Part shown: in pieces, positions 1 through 9,372 of the stretch
Position numbering within the stretch: position 1 is the stretch's first letter
Layout of the letters: each line of letters opens with the position of its first letter
NCBI GenBank assembly: GCA_016180285.1
Contig: JACPBO010000005.1
Coordinates: forward strand, 1-46,671
Direction of reading: 5' to 3'
Length of the DNA: 46,671 nucleotides
DNA from: Candidatus Woesearchaeota archaeon
Lineage (GTDB): Archaea > Nanobdellota > Nanobdellia > Woesearchaeales > JACPBO01
Notes under the pieces: model-generated
What the model saw: only the letters and a program-made list of their open reading frames with translations
Told to the model about the DNA's origin: nothing
The model's database searches: none
Translations under genes and position numbers: made by a program

Positions 1-1961
1 ATTTCAAAATTCTGGCATTTGACATTGAAACATACAATCCATACGGCAAGAATATCGATATGGAAAAGAATCCGATAATCATGGTGAGCTTTTACGGAAA
101 GGATTTTCAGAAAGTTATAACATGGAGGAGATTCAGGACAGAGGAAAAATACATTGAATTTGTTGACAGCGAGCTTGAGCTGATCGAGCGCTTCAGGGAC
201 ACCATTGAGAGGCACAAGCCGGAGCTTTTAGTGGGCTATTATTCTGACGGGTTTGACCTGCCTTATCTTGAGGCAAGGGCAAGGAAATACAAAATAAAGC
301 TTGACCTCGGCCTTGATCATTCAGGAATCAGGATAACAGCCGGAAGAAAAACACTGGCGCAGATAACCGGGCTGGTTCATCTTGATATTTTTAAATTTGT
401 GCTGAAGGTTATCGGAAGGGCAATGGAAACCGATTATTATGACCTTGACTCTGTTGCAAGCGAGCTGCTCGGAGAGGGAAAAAAGGATGTTGAGCTTGAC
501 AAGCTTGCCGAGGCATGGGACAGGGATCATGAAAAGCTCGAGGAATTCTGCAAATACAACTTAAGGGATTCTTTTTTAACTTACAGCATATGCGAAAAGG
601 TGCTCCCGAATCTTATTGAGCTTGTCAAAATAACAGGCTTTCCTATTTTTGATGTTGAAAGGATGCCTTTTTCTCTTTTGGTTGAAGCTTATCTGATGAA
701 GCAGAGCAGGAATTTCAACGAAATAATAATGAACAAGCCAACTCACGACAATATTATGGAGAGGAGAACTCACAGCTATAAAGGCGGCTTTGTTTACGAG
801 CCGACTCCGGGGCTGTACAGGGACATTGTTGTTTTTGATTACCGCAGCCTTTATCCGACAATAATAAGCAGCCACAATATTGACCCCGGAATGATGGACT
901 GCGACTGCTGCGAGGGAGAAGCCGAGCCAACTCCGACAGAAGGGAATGAGAAAAAACACTGGTTCTGCAAGAACAGGAAAGGATTTATTCCGTCAATAAT
1001 GGAAGACCTGATAACAAGAAGAATGAGAATCAAAGAGATGATAAAAAACAAAGGCAGGCATGTCCTGCTTGATGCCAGGTCTGAGGCATTAAAAGTGCTG
1101 AGCAATGCATTTTACGGCTATCTGGGATTTTTCGGAGCCCGCTGGTACAACATTGAATGCGCTCAGTCTGTGACGGCGTGGGGCCGGTATTACATTCATA
1201 AAGTCATAGATAAAGCAAAAAAAGACGGCTTCAATGTTGTCTACTCTGATACGGATTCCGTGTTTTTGACACTGGCTGGGAAAACAAAGAATGATGCTGA
1301 ACAATTTTCAGAAAGGATAAATGTTGATCTTCCGGGTTTGATGGAGCTTGAGTATGAAGGATATTATCCTGCTGGAATTTTTGTTTCTGCAAAGATGACA
1401 GGGTATGGTGCCAAGAAGAAATATGCATTATTGCCTGAAGACGGTAAAATAAAGATAAAAGGATTTGAAACAGTCAGGAGGAACTGGAGTGTTGTTGCAA
1501 AGGAAACTCAGGAGAATGTCCTCAATATTATTTTGAAAGAGAATAACAGGGAGAAGGCATTCAGTTATGTGCAGGACGTTATAGCTGATTTAAAAGCGAG
1601 GAAAGTTCCTCTTTACAAGGTTGTCATTTATACACAGATGCAGAAGGAAATTAAAGGGTACGATTCAGTTGGCCCGCATGTTGCTGTTGCAAAAAGAATG
1701 GAGCAGAAAGGCATTCCCGTAGGAGCAGGCTCAATGATAAAGTTTGTTGTTGCGAAAAGCAAAGATGGAACGCAAAAGGAATCAATAAGCGAGAGGGCAA
1801 GGCTGCCCGAGGAAGTGACAGAGGAGGGTTATGATCCCGAGTATTACATCAAAAACCAGGTTGTTCCCTCTGTTGAGAAGATCTTTGAAGTTTTAGGATA
1901 CAGAAAAGAGGATTTCTTTGAAAGCAAGGAGCAGCATAAATTGGACAGGTTTTTTAATTGA
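1..1961 (+). CDS. polB: Family B DNA polymerase, 5' end outside window
   Basis: Replicative DNA polymerase with 3'-5' proofreading. The frame is open from base 3, and the exonuclease I motif FDIET is encoded at 18-32, so the true start lies before the window; by comparison with archaeal PolB of about 780 residues, some 130-140 residues are missing. Seen in order: Exo II (SDGFDLPYL), Exo III (YNLRDS), the YKGG linker motif, polymerase motif A DYRSLYPTI (837-863), a Cys pair region like the archaeal palm zinc/disulfide site, motif B (KVLSNAFYGYLGF), and motif C YSDTDS (1242-1259) with both catalytic Asp. The last residues QHKLDRFF (1932-1955) fit the PIP box that binds the PCNA clamp. No intein interrupts motifs A, B or C. 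It converges on the next gene, 21 bases away. The call is very secure; only the N-terminal uracil-reading domain cannot be judged. Confidence 0.97.
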   Translation, partial: FKILAFDIETYNPYGKNIDMEKNPIIMVSFYGKDFQKVITWRRFRTEEKYIEFVDSELELIERFRDTIERHKPELLVGYYSDGFDLPYLEARARKYKIKLDLGLDHSGIRITAGRKTLAQITGLVHLDIFKFVLKVIGRAMETDYYDLDSVASELLGEGKKDVELDKLAEAWDRDHEKLEEFCKYNLRDSFLTYSICEKVLPNLIELVKITGFPIFDVERMPFSLLVEAYLMKQSRNFNEIIMNKPTHDNIMERRTHSYKGGFVYEPTPGLYRDIVVFDYRSLYPTIISSHNIDPGMMDCDCCEGEAEPTPTEGNEKKHWFCKNRKGFIPSIMEDLITRRMRIKEMIKNKGRHVLLDARSEALKVLSNAFYGYLGFFGARWYNIECAQSVTAWGRYYIHKVIDKAKKDGFNVVYSDTDSVFLTLAGKTKNDAEQFSERINVDLPGLMELEYEGYYPAGIFVSAKMTGYGAKKKYALLPEDGKIKIKGFETVRRNWSVVAKETQENVLNIILKENNREKAFSYVQDVIADLKARKVPLYKVVIYTQMQKEIKGYDSVGPHVAVAKRMEQKGIPVGAGSMIKFVVAKSKDGTQKESISERARLPEEVTEEGYDPEYYIKNQVVPSVEKIFEVLGYRKEDFFESKEQHKLDRFFN

Positions 1962-1982
1962 GTTGATTTACTTATTCTTCTA

Positions 1983-2741
1983 TTATTTTTTCAATTCCAT
2001 ATAAAAATTCTTCGCAAACAATATGCTCATTGGCCACGCCACCGCATTGACCAGCATTATCAAAACCATATATATAATATTAGCAGCATACATTGCGCTC
2101 ACAAGAATATTGCCGCCTGCAGTGTATGCTATAATCAGCGTCAGCAATACGCCTAAAATAAGGCCAACCACCATAACTACTGAAGAGATTACAGAAATCA
2201 GCAAAAAGAACAAAAGCAGATAACCAAACACACTCCACCACTTTCCTTTAACCACTTCCTTGCTTTTCTTCATAGACTCTATAATTGCTTTGTTCTCGCC
2301 AACAAGGGCAATAGACGAGAATGCCCAGTAGACTGAAAAAATAATTCCAGGTATGACAAAAAGGATAAACAGCGCTAACAAAGCCAGGCCTTTGACAAGT
2401 GCCAATCCCAAAAATCGCAAATAATATTTCATTCCGCCTTTTACAGCATCATTAAAGCTCATTCTTCCCTTTTTGTTATAAATAAAAAGATAATAAAAGG
2501 CAGTTGTATTAAGCAGAATAACCGCAAGATATGCTACATATAAAATTATAAACAACACCGCAAAAAATACGGATTTGGCAGGCTCGCCAGATTTAAAATA
2601 TGGAGACAAAAATATTAGCGAGTAAAACATCGCTGTAGGAATGATGTATAACAGCAAATATATCAAAGATGCAAGTTTGAAATTATCTCTATATTCATTC
2701 CAAGATTTTTTCAGTAGATTGTAAAAGTCTACTTCTGCCAT
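1983..2741 (-). CDS. Polytopic membrane protein, 252 aa
   Basis: Integral membrane protein with about six hydrophobic segments, starting near residues 20-45, 58-88, 110-140 and 165-245. The central stretch (IPGIIFSVYWAFSSIALV followed by a helix with KKSKEVVKGKWW) resembles the hydrophobic helix plus amphipathic 'kSk...kGk' pattern of DUF975/UPF0259-type membrane proteins, whose function is not known. No catalytic residues are evident. It is convergent with the DNA polymerase gene and has its own start; the following minus-strand promoter region is the 30-base gap before the NAD(P)-binding gene. Function unknown; existence as a gene is well supported by length and typical composition. Confidence 0.8.
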   Translation of the reverse strand: MAEVDFYNLLKKSWNEYRDNFKLASLIYLLLYIIPTAMFYSLIFLSPYFKSGEPAKSVFFAVLFIILYVAYLAVILLNTTAFYYLFIYNKKGRMSFNDAVKGGMKYYLRFLGLALVKGLALLALFILFVIPGIIFSVYWAFSSIALVGENKAIIESMKKSKEVVKGKWWSVFGYLLLFFLLISVISSVVMVVGLILGVLLTLIIAYTAGGNILVSAMYAANIIYMVLIMLVNAVAWPMSILFAKNFYMELKK

Positions 2742-2773
2742 TTAGAGAAAGTAATATGAACGGCTATTTAAGC

Positions 2774-3658
2774 TTAACTGAAAACTTTCCTTATTGCACT
2801 TTCCAAATCCAAAGGCTTTCTCTTAAAAATCTCTTTGATCTTTCTTTCCCTGCAGCACATATCTATCTTCAGGCTCTTTGCAAGCTCTATGGTTTCTTTG
2901 TACGGAGTTTTTGTCAGAAGAGAGATGTAAACTGCAGTCGATGTTATTAAGTAAAACGGCAATAAGATATGCAGCCTTTTCTTGTTCATAGTGTTTTCTA
3001 TTTTTCTTAAAATCTCTTCATAACCGTATTCTTTCCCTACACCGATCTCAATGATTTTATTTGCTGTTTTTTTGTTTTTTAATGAATCGATTAGGTAAAA
3101 TAAAACATCATCTAAGGCAACTGGCTCCATTTTTGTTTCTGCCCATTTTGGGAGAAAAATAATTGGAAAATATTTTGCAGTCAAATACAATGTTCTGAAC
3201 GGAAGGCTTTTCATGCCAATTATCATGCCTGCCCTGAAAATTGTGTATTGAATGCTGTTGTTTATGATTTCGTTTTCAAAAATCCACCTTCCTTTCAAAT
3301 GGCCAGATTCTGCATTCTCCGCAGCCATCAAGCCGCTAATGTAGATTATTCTCTTTACATTGTTCTTTCTGCATGCCTTGACAAGGTTAATAGCAGCTGT
3401 TTTTTCTGTTGAGAGCAAATTTCCCTTGTTTTTTTGAATGCCCATTGTGTGGACAAGGCAGTAAACAACATCTATGTTTTTTGCTGCGGCATACAATGAA
3501 TCCAAATCAAGCAGATCTCCGACAGCAATATCGCATTTTGCCTGCAAACGAGCATTCTTTTTTCTTACAAGGCATCTTATGCTGTGCTTTGTTTTAGACA
3601 GATGTTTCAATAGTTCGCCTCCAAGAAAGCCTGTTGCGCCTGCTATAAGGATGTTCAT
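2774..3658 (-). CDS. NAD(P)-binding atypical SDR protein (NmrA/epimerase-like)
   Basis: Predicted NAD(P)-dependent oxidoreductase or epimerase of the atypical short-chain dehydrogenase group. The N-terminal Rossmann motif GATGFLG is at residues 7-13, followed by the expected strand-helix pattern, an acidic 'GDLLDLDSL' turn typical of NmrA/NDUFA9-like proteins, and 'IIYISGLMA' in the position of the catalytic-Ser strand. A YxxxK catalytic pair is not evident, which suits the non-classical group. Length 294 aa is normal. On the minus strand a TTTAAATT box near 3681-3688 lies about 25-30 bases before the ATG at 3658, so the mRNA may be leaderless. The substrate is unknown. It is divergent from the radical SAM gene at 3735. 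Confidence 0.85.
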   Translation of the reverse strand: MNILIAGATGFLGGELLKHLSKTKHSIRCLVRKKNARLQAKCDIAVGDLLDLDSLYAAAKNIDVVYCLVHTMGIQKNKGNLLSTEKTAAINLVKACRKNNVKRIIYISGLMAAENAESGHLKGRWIFENEIINNSIQYTIFRAGMIIGMKSLPFRTLYLTAKYFPIIFLPKWAETKMEPVALDDVLFYLIDSLKNKKTANKIIEIGVGKEYGYEEILRKIENTMNKKRLHILLPFYLITSTAVYISLLTKTPYKETIELAKSLKIDMCCRERKIKEIFKRKPLDLESAIRKVFS

Positions 3659-3702
3659 GACATAAGATTATTTGAGCTTAATTTAAATTTTTCTAAGTTA
3701 AG

Positions 3703-3710
3703 TTTATATA
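3703..3710 (+). promoter_or_regulatory. TATA box of the radical SAM gene at 3735
   Basis: TTTATATA begins 32 bases before the ATG at 3735, the spacing expected for an archaeal TATA/TBP site driving a leaderless or near-leaderless transcript. No Shine-Dalgarno sequence precedes the ATG. Confidence 0.65.
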
Positions 3711-3734
3711 CAGTTACCTCTTTAATAAAAAAAG

Positions 3735-5171
3735 ATGGAAAAAACAAAAAGCAAAAAAATAATATTTGTAGAGCCCCGCGGGTCAGCTGCAAATGTGTTC
3801 TCGAGCCAGATGACGCTTCCATTGCTCGGCCCGATATACCTTGCAACAATGCTTAAGAATGAAGGCTATGATGCAAGAGTTCACAATGAGAATCTTCTTG
3901 GGAGAGATGTAGCCATGCACGAGCTTGATGCTGATATTTTATGCATTACCGGATTAACATCAACAATCAGCAGAGGCTATGAGATTGCAAAGGATTTCAA
4001 AGCGCTAAATCCAGAGAGAAAAGTAATAATAGGCGGCATACATGCGTCATTCATGAAAGAAGAAGCTGCCAAATATGCTGATAATGTTGTTATCGGGGAA
4101 GGCGAGAATGCAATACTTGATTTGATCAAAAATGGTTCATCAGAAAAATTCATTCATTCCAGCCAGTTAAGCGATTTAAGCAGCTTGCCAATGCCGGATT
4201 TCACAGTCCTTAAAAATTATCAGGGAATGGGCATGACCCCCATAATGACGTCAAGAGGATGCCCATTTGGATGCAATTTTTGCTCTGTGACTGCCCTGTT
4301 CGGCAGAAAGTACAGGACGAACAGCGCCGAGCAGGTCATCAAAGAATTCAGAAACATCAAAACAAAAACCGCATTCTTTTATGATGACAATCTTTGCGCA
4401 GACAGGCAAAGGTCTTATGAAATTTTTAACAGCATTGCAAAAGAGAACCTCGGAATTAAATGGTCAGCTCAGGTAAGATGCGATGCTGCGCAGGACAATA
4501 GGCTGCTTAAAAAAATGGCAGACGCGGGGTGCGACAGGGTTTTTATCGGGTTTGAATCAGTCAATCAAAGGACATTAGATGGATATAAAAAAAATCAATC
4601 CTTGGATGACATTGTGCTCGCAATTAAAAGGTTTCACGAATATGGAATAAAGATTCATGGCATGTTTGTGCTTGGCTCTGACAAGGATGATAAGTCCATA
4701 TTCAACGCTACAAATGACTTTTCAAATGCCCAGGACATAGACTCTGTCCAATACTCGATCCTTACGCCGCTGCCAGGCACTCCTGTTTACAATATGCTTG
4801 CAGCGCAAAAAAGGCTGCTGCACAGGGTATGGGAATATTACGACGGAATGCATGTTGTTTTCAGGCCCAAACTGCTCTCTCCCCTGGAATTGCAGCAGGG
4901 AATAATTGACTCTTACAAAAAGTTTTACACATCAACAAAGCTACTGAAAGGCGCATTAAATTTGTTTTATGACAAAACAATAAACCGCTTTTCTTCTGCC
5001 ATTGGAGGATTGAAAACATATGCTCCAAAAAACTGGGATACAACTCTGCTTGGCAAGGTGATAATAAGCAGATGGCTCAATCTGAACAAGTCTTATTTGG
5101 ATTACCTGAAGCGCATTAAAACTGCTTATGAAGGGAGCAAATTAAACATCATGCCAAAGCATTCCTTATAG
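3735..5171 (+). CDS. B12-binding-domain radical SAM protein
   Basis: Radical SAM enzyme of the cobalamin-binding (BchE/P-methylase-like) class. The first ~130 residues resemble a B12-binding Rossmann domain (LLGPIYLATMLKNEGY, then GGIHASF). The core has the iron-sulfur motif CPFGCNFC with Cys 176, 180 and 183, which binds the [4Fe-4S] cluster that cleaves SAM. 'GFESVNQRTLDGYKK' and 'GIKIHGMFVLG' are typical later strands of the TIM-barrel, and 'LTPLPGTP' closes it. Length 478 aa is usual for the class. The C-terminal 100 residues are less conserved. The substrate cannot be deduced; members include methyltransferases and ring-closing enzymes. It is convergent with the next gene after a 12-base gap. 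Confidence 0.92.
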   Translation: MEKTKSKKIIFVEPRGSAANVFSSQMTLPLLGPIYLATMLKNEGYDARVHNENLLGRDVAMHELDADILCITGLTSTISRGYEIAKDFKALNPERKVIIGGIHASFMKEEAAKYADNVVIGEGENAILDLIKNGSSEKFIHSSQLSDLSSLPMPDFTVLKNYQGMGMTPIMTSRGCPFGCNFCSVTALFGRKYRTNSAEQVIKEFRNIKTKTAFFYDDNLCADRQRSYEIFNSIAKENLGIKWSAQVRCDAAQDNRLLKKMADAGCDRVFIGFESVNQRTLDGYKKNQSLDDIVLAIKRFHEYGIKIHGMFVLGSDKDDKSIFNATNDFSNAQDIDSVQYSILTPLPGTPVYNMLAAQKRLLHRVWEYYDGMHVVFRPKLLSPLELQQGIIDSYKKFYTSTKLLKGALNLFYDKTINRFSSAIGGLKTYAPKNWDTTLLGKVIISRWLNLNKSYLDYLKRIKTAYEGSKLNIMPKHSL

Positions 5172-5183
5172 CGGCTTCTAAAT

Positions 5184-7472
5184 TCATTGGCTTTCTGATG
5201 CATTCAATAAATCTTTTGGCAATAAGTATGGTATACCATAATCGCTGATAAGAAAAGATGAAAAATCGTAATTTACGCCAAATGAATTCAGAAACATTTG
5301 ATGCGCTCGTCTTGTGTATTTGCCCAGTATTTGATTAAAATTCTTTTCAAGCTCCTCAGACATATTTTTTTCAGATATAATTGCAGAAACCTCCTCTTTT
5401 TTTTGTATTATGGGCAGCAAACCCACAAGCTTGCCGTCTCTTGGGTCGCCGGTTGATTCGTACCAGTTAGAATGGAGCAATTCTGAAAATTCATGCGGCA
5501 GGCTTTCAGCATACTTTTCTATTTCCTCTTTATATGATCTCCATAGTTCCTGAAATTCAGGCAATTCTGATTTAAGCGCTGATGAAAGAATCTGGGTATC
5601 AATAATATTGTCAATAAAAGATGTCCTTAATTTTATTTTTCCATCAACATTATCTGTGCAGCAGCTATAAACGCGCATCTCTGTTCTATATTCTGGTTTT
5701 TCCTCCGAAGGACAACAAGGCTCTGCATCATTATTGAGGTTTACGTAGCCCTTGCTCATCAGGCGCGCCATTCTTTTAAGCCTTAGGTTCTTTTCTTCTA
5801 TTTTTATTCTTGATTTAGTGATAATCCGGTGAGGAAATACAATATATCTTACATCCTCTCCAAGTTCGCCTTGTATGGATATATGATATGCCATGTCCTG
5901 TTCTGTGTTAAAGAGCCCCATTTTATACAGGAATGCAATTCCCAGGATTTGACTATGGAATGTTTTTGATGGCCTGAAAGCTGCTTCTACTGTTTCCATG
6001 TACTCTGGCCTTCTTGGAGAATTAATTCCGAAATAACGCAAAGCCTGTTTCCAGGCAAAACTCGTGTTTATCTCCGGCTTGGGCTTCGGAACTTGAATTT
6101 CGCAGCCAACAGGCAGAAGAAATTTTGAATAAAGGGCTTCAATCTCAGCAAGTCTGTCTTCCAATCCGCTTATGCCAAGGTAGTACGCAAGATTTACCGC
6201 GCCCTTTGCACCAACTGACAGCCTTTTGTCCTGCTTTGGCAATTCAAATTCTTTGATAACTGCAAATCTTGCTAAAGGAAAATTATCTTTGTCTTCGTCT
6301 TTTATTGGCCATGATTTGGGGTGTAGAGAATAGGATTTAGCAGAGGCTTCAGGCAGCTTTGAGAGGGCAAGCCATTTTGAGCGCAATATAATATCTTCTT
6401 CAGCAAAAGCCTCTTCAAAATTAAATTGAAGCATTACTTTCGCATACTCGACTAAAAAAGAGCCCAAATCCTTCTTTTTCACATTTAATTCATTTCCGAG
6501 CTCCATGCCCTTGTTGATTATAAAGTTCTTGAAATACCCATAAGGAGCATGTGAAACAACAACCCCTGTTAAAAGTTCTTTTGTACGGTAATCAAATGGA
6601 TCTTGCTCCTTCTTCACCTCAAGGTTTATGATATCGCTTTCTCTTACCGCTGCTGTGAAGATGGAAAGATCAATAGGGTCTTCAAGATTTATCGAAGCCC
6701 TACTTTGCATTTCAAAAGAATCTGGCAAGAGCTGCCTTAAAATTTCATTAAGCTTTATCTTCCATATTTCAGGCTTTGGCGATTTTGCCATTTCCTGCGA
6801 TACAAACATAAAACCGTTATTGAGCAAGTCTAGTGCTTCCGGATAAACATCGCAAGTAGAGTAACCGAATCTAAATATGAGCTCTGATACAGCTTCAGGA
6901 TTTTTACCATAGTTCTGCGCAAGCCACACGGGATTAAGCAAAAATCCAATCCAAGATGGAATAATTGTTTTTTCAGGAAAGCCATAAAAATCTAATAATG
7001 GCCAAATGAGCTCTGTGTTTCTCGAATAGCAAAGGGTTTTAGCAATTTGCTGGGCGTCTGGTGTCTTTAATAGGGGGAGAACTTCAGCTACATGATCGGG
7101 GTATTTATAAGATATGGCCTTTGTTGCTGCTTTTCTCACCTCTGCATCTTCATGCTCTAAATTATTTTTAATATGTGGGAGCAAAACACCATTTTTCGGG
7201 TTATTTGCGTAAGAAAGAGCAGTAAGTATCTTTTGCCTTATTTCTGGTTCTCCAGAAAGGCCAGCAATTATCTTTTCAATAAATTGCTGGTTTTGTATCT
7301 GCTCGTTTATTTTTCTTGCCACGCCCTTTTGCACAAGAAGGTTGTCAATAGTAAAAAATTCAAACAGGTTTTCATCATTAATTTTAGAATAAACTGTTTT
7401 AAGAAGATGATCCTGGCTTTTTTGCTCAAAATGAGACTTTGCCAGCTCTTCAAGTAAATTTTTATTCATCAT
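5184..7472 (-). CDS. Large helical-repeat protein, 762 aa, unknown function
   Basis: I do not recognise this protein as a whole. Residues about 65-165 look like HEAT-type helical repeats (for example EIRQKILTALSYANNPKN, then DAEVRKAATKAISYKY), which usually form protein-binding scaffolds. The rest is soluble, mixed alpha/beta without transmembrane segments or signal peptide. Around residues 585-610 there are two Cys pairs (EPCCP and YSCCTD) that could bind metal. ATG codons at 7472 and 7469 are both possible starts; GGAAG lies just upstream, and a TTTTTTAAA box is about 28 bases upstream. The gene stands alone between a convergent radical SAM gene and a divergent zinc-ribbon gene. Confidence 0.8.
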   Translation of the reverse strand: MMNKNLLEELAKSHFEQKSQDHLLKTVYSKINDENLFEFFTIDNLLVQKGVARKINEQIQNQQFIEKIIAGLSGEPEIRQKILTALSYANNPKNGVLLPHIKNNLEHEDAEVRKAATKAISYKYPDHVAEVLPLLKTPDAQQIAKTLCYSRNTELIWPLLDFYGFPEKTIIPSWIGFLLNPVWLAQNYGKNPEAVSELIFRFGYSTCDVYPEALDLLNNGFMFVSQEMAKSPKPEIWKIKLNEILRQLLPDSFEMQSRASINLEDPIDLSIFTAAVRESDIINLEVKKEQDPFDYRTKELLTGVVVSHAPYGYFKNFIINKGMELGNELNVKKKDLGSFLVEYAKVMLQFNFEEAFAEEDIILRSKWLALSKLPEASAKSYSLHPKSWPIKDEDKDNFPLARFAVIKEFELPKQDKRLSVGAKGAVNLAYYLGISGLEDRLAEIEALYSKFLLPVGCEIQVPKPKPEINTSFAWKQALRYFGINSPRRPEYMETVEAAFRPSKTFHSQILGIAFLYKMGLFNTEQDMAYHISIQGELGEDVRYIVFPHRIITKSRIKIEEKNLRLKRMARLMSKGYVNLNNDAEPCCPSEEKPEYRTEMRVYSCCTDNVDGKIKLRTSFIDNIIDTQILSSALKSELPEFQELWRSYKEEIEKYAESLPHEFSELLHSNWYESTGDPRDGKLVGLLPIIQKKEEVSAIISEKNMSEELEKNFNQILGKYTRRAHQMFLNSFGVNYDFSSFLISDYGIPYLLPKDLLNASESQ

Positions 7473-7540
7473 ACTTCTTCCTTGGAAAATGAAGGCACGT
7501 TTAAAAAAGTATTGTTTTGAATAAGCTGTTTTCCGAAAGT

Positions 7541-7548
7541 TTTATATA
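7541..7548 (+). promoter_or_regulatory. TATA box of the mini zinc-ribbon gene
   Basis: TTTATATA begins 33 bases before the ATG at 7574. This spacing decides the start: it supports initiation at 7574 rather than at the upstream in-frame ATG at 7517, which lies before the promoter. Confidence 0.65.
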
Positions 7549-7573
7549 TGTATTTTACTACAGAGTTAAATTG

Positions 7574-7726
7574 ATGGGGCTGGAATTCAATTTCTTTAAT
7601 AGCGTGGAGCATCTAGAGCCGAAGTGCCCGAAGTGCATGGTTAAGATAGAGTACGGAATAAATACAGAATATGTTGAAGTTAAGAAAGCCCATGTGTGCC
7701 TTAAATGCGGGTTTATTTTAAAATAA
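7574..7726 (+). CDS. Mini zinc-ribbon protein, 50 aa
   Basis: Small protein with two CxxC knuckles (CPKC at residues 17-20 and CLKC at 42-45) separated by a short beta-rich stretch, the layout of a single zinc ribbon. Such proteins in archaea bind nucleic acid or serve as small subunits, but none can be named here. The start at 7574 is chosen because a TATA box sits 33 bases upstream. The downstream 50 bases hold a T-rich stretch with no other gene. It is separate from its neighbours on both sides. Confidence 0.7.
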   Translation: MGLEFNFFNSVEHLEPKCPKCMVKIEYGINTEYVEVKKAHVCLKCGFILK

Positions 7727-7778
7727 ATATTTGTTTTAGGCTAAGGAATCATCATGATTTAGGGTGGGCAATAATTAA

Positions 7779-8336
7779 TTAGCATGATTCTAGTAATTTT
7801 AATGCCTTTTTATACATGGGCTCTGCAATTTTTCTTGCCTTCTTAGAGCTTATTCTGTTATACATCCACTCTATTTTACCTCTAACTTTTTCTTTTCCAA
7901 GAATTGGAGCATCATGCTTAATGTGGCGAAACGAATTAGTTTCAAAATAACTTATACTATCTGCATCCTTGATTAAATTGGATTCTTCATCCCCGCCCTC
8001 TTCATGGTGCCTCACCATATTATAAACTCTTTGGATATTTTTTTCATCATAACCCTCTTTTTTAAGAAAATCAGAAATTAATCTAGCTCCTTCTTCTTGG
8101 TGCTCTTCCAACAAAGCAGGATTATTAAAATCCAGGATCTTGAAAGTTTCCGATGTATTGGTTTTTCTAAATGCTCTTTGAATGTCATGCGAATACGCAG
8201 CTATAAGAACTGCTTCATCAGCATCAGGCTTTAGTTTTTTAACCCAATAAACAGCATTCTCAAAATGCTTAACACTCTTACTAGTAACACATTGCTCGAA
8301 TGACTTATTTACGTAGCTCATTACTTTGTCCAGCAT
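7779..8336 (-). CDS. HD-domain protein, predicted phosphohydrolase
   Basis: Predicted metal-dependent phosphohydrolase of the HD superfamily, 185 aa. Visible motif residues are an early His (VKHFENAVYW), the signature His-Asp pair in LIAAYSHDIQRAF, a HxxEG motif (HQEEGARLISDFL), an HHEEGG segment and a late Asp (IKDADSISYFE); together they match the usual H...HD...H...D order. The substrate is unknown; relatives act on nucleotides or signalling nucleotides. The start at 8336 is preferred over an upstream ATG at 8354, because a minus-strand TATA box at 8359-8367 is about 30 bases from 8336. It is divergent from the gene at 8431, each with its own TATA box. Confidence 0.83.
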   Translation of the reverse strand: MLDKVMSYVNKSFEQCVTSKSVKHFENAVYWVKKLKPDADEAVLIAAYSHDIQRAFRKTNTSETFKILDFNNPALLEEHQEEGARLISDFLKKEGYDEKNIQRVYNMVRHHEEGGDEESNLIKDADSISYFETNSFRHIKHDAPILGKEKVRGKIEWMYNRISSKKARKIAEPMYKKALKLLESC

Positions 8337-8358
8337 GCTAATTAAAATAATCAATTTG

Positions 8359-8408
8359 TATAAATAGTTATTGGTATAAAAACCGGTTTAAACAAAAACG
8401 TTTAAATA
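8359..8408. promoter_or_regulatory. Divergent promoter pair between HD gene and linker protein gene
   Basis: Two TATA boxes face away from each other. TATTTATAC on the minus strand (8359-8367) serves the HD gene starting at 8336; TTTAAATA on the plus strand (8401-8408) serves the gene starting at 8431, 30 bases downstream. Both imply leaderless transcripts. Confidence 0.6.
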
Positions 8409-8430
8409 TCCAAACACTAAAATAAAACCA

Positions 8431-9372
8431 ATGGCTGATGCAAAGCTTGTAAAATACATAAAAGAGCAGCTGAAAAGAGGGTACACAGCAGATCAGGTTA
8501 AAAGCTACCTTCTTAATTACGGCTATAATATAAATTCTGTAAACGAGGCGATTGACCAGGCAGCCAGCAGAAAGGCGAATTTCATGCCGCTGCTGATCAT
8601 AATATCTGTTCTTATTGTAATCGGGCTTGCAGCCTATTTTTTAATAACAACGCTTGAAAAAAAGCCTATTTCCGAGCAGCCTGGCTATATTCCGCCAACG
8701 CAGCCAACTATACCGACAACTCAGCCAACCACAACAACGCAGACAACTACCCCGATAATTCCTCCAACTAAGCCAACTACATTGCCTACAACCACTCCGA
8801 CAACACAGCCGCCAGCAACGCCGACACCCAAGCCAACACCAGGCATTACAATCGAGAAAATAAAAGAGATGGCAAAAAGAAGCCCTGATGATGCTGCAGA
8901 CAACTGCATAAAATTAGAGGATTCAAGGGACATTGATGACTGCTATAAAGCAGTTGCTGAAACAGCCAACAGCAGCGTTTATTGCAGAAAAATAGCTAAA
9001 GTGTTTTCAAAGGATTCCTGCTATGTTACATTTATTTTAATAGGCGACTACAGCATGTGCGGCGATATAACTGATTCTTATTATAAAAACAGCTGTGAAA
9101 CTTTGAAGAAGCTGGAGCTGACGCAGCAGCTTATCGCAGAAAACAGGACAAGCGAGGTTGCGGAGATGTATAATATAACAATAACTGCTTCTAAAAGCAA
9201 GCTTGACAGGATCATAGATTATGTTAACGAAGGCAAAACTAATGAGCAGATTGCAACAACATTGAACGACGAGCTGACTCCTTCTTATAATAATGTTCTG
9301 AACACAATAAGAAATGCAGTTGCTGAAGGAAAAACAAAGGACGAGATAAAAACGATGATTGAGGGCGGTTAA
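8431..9372 (+). CDS. Membrane-anchored protein with Thr/Pro-rich linker, 313 aa
   Basis: Domain order: a short helical domain (residues 1-48, with YIKEQLKRGYTADQVKSYLL), one transmembrane helix (about 50-72), a Thr/Pro linker of about 60 residues (repeated PTTQPTT-like units, about 85-145), then an outside helical region with six Cys (about 150-235), and finally two more helical units (LDRIIDYVNEGKTNEQIA and LNTIRNAVAEGKTKDEIK). The cytoplasmic and the C-terminal helical units share the pattern 'hydrophobic-x-x-G-x-T-x-x-Q/E-I', as in short helix-turn units that mediate oligomerisation. There is no signal peptide, so N-in/C-out topology is inferred. The linker would be a spacer through the surface layer. 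The gene overlaps the 3' end of the ancestral PIN gene by 4 bases. Function unknown. Confidence 0.8.
   Translation: MADAKLVKYIKEQLKRGYTADQVKSYLLNYGYNINSVNEAIDQAASRKANFMPLLIIISVLIVIGLAAYFLITTLEKKPISEQPGYIPPTQPTIPTTQPTTTTQTTTPIIPPTKPTTLPTTTPTTQPPATPTPKPTPGITIEKIKEMAKRSPDDAADNCIKLEDSRDIDDCYKAVAETANSSVYCRKIAKVFSKDSCYVTFILIGDYSMCGDITDSYYKNSCETLKKLELTQQLIAENRTSEVAEMYNITITASKSKLDRIIDYVNEGKTNEQIATTLNDELTPSYNNVLNTIRNAVAEGKTKDEIKTMIEGG

Noticed and set aside
1-1961. Intein in the DNA polymerase
   Set aside because: Motifs A, B and C are continuous at normal spacing with no intein splice motifs.
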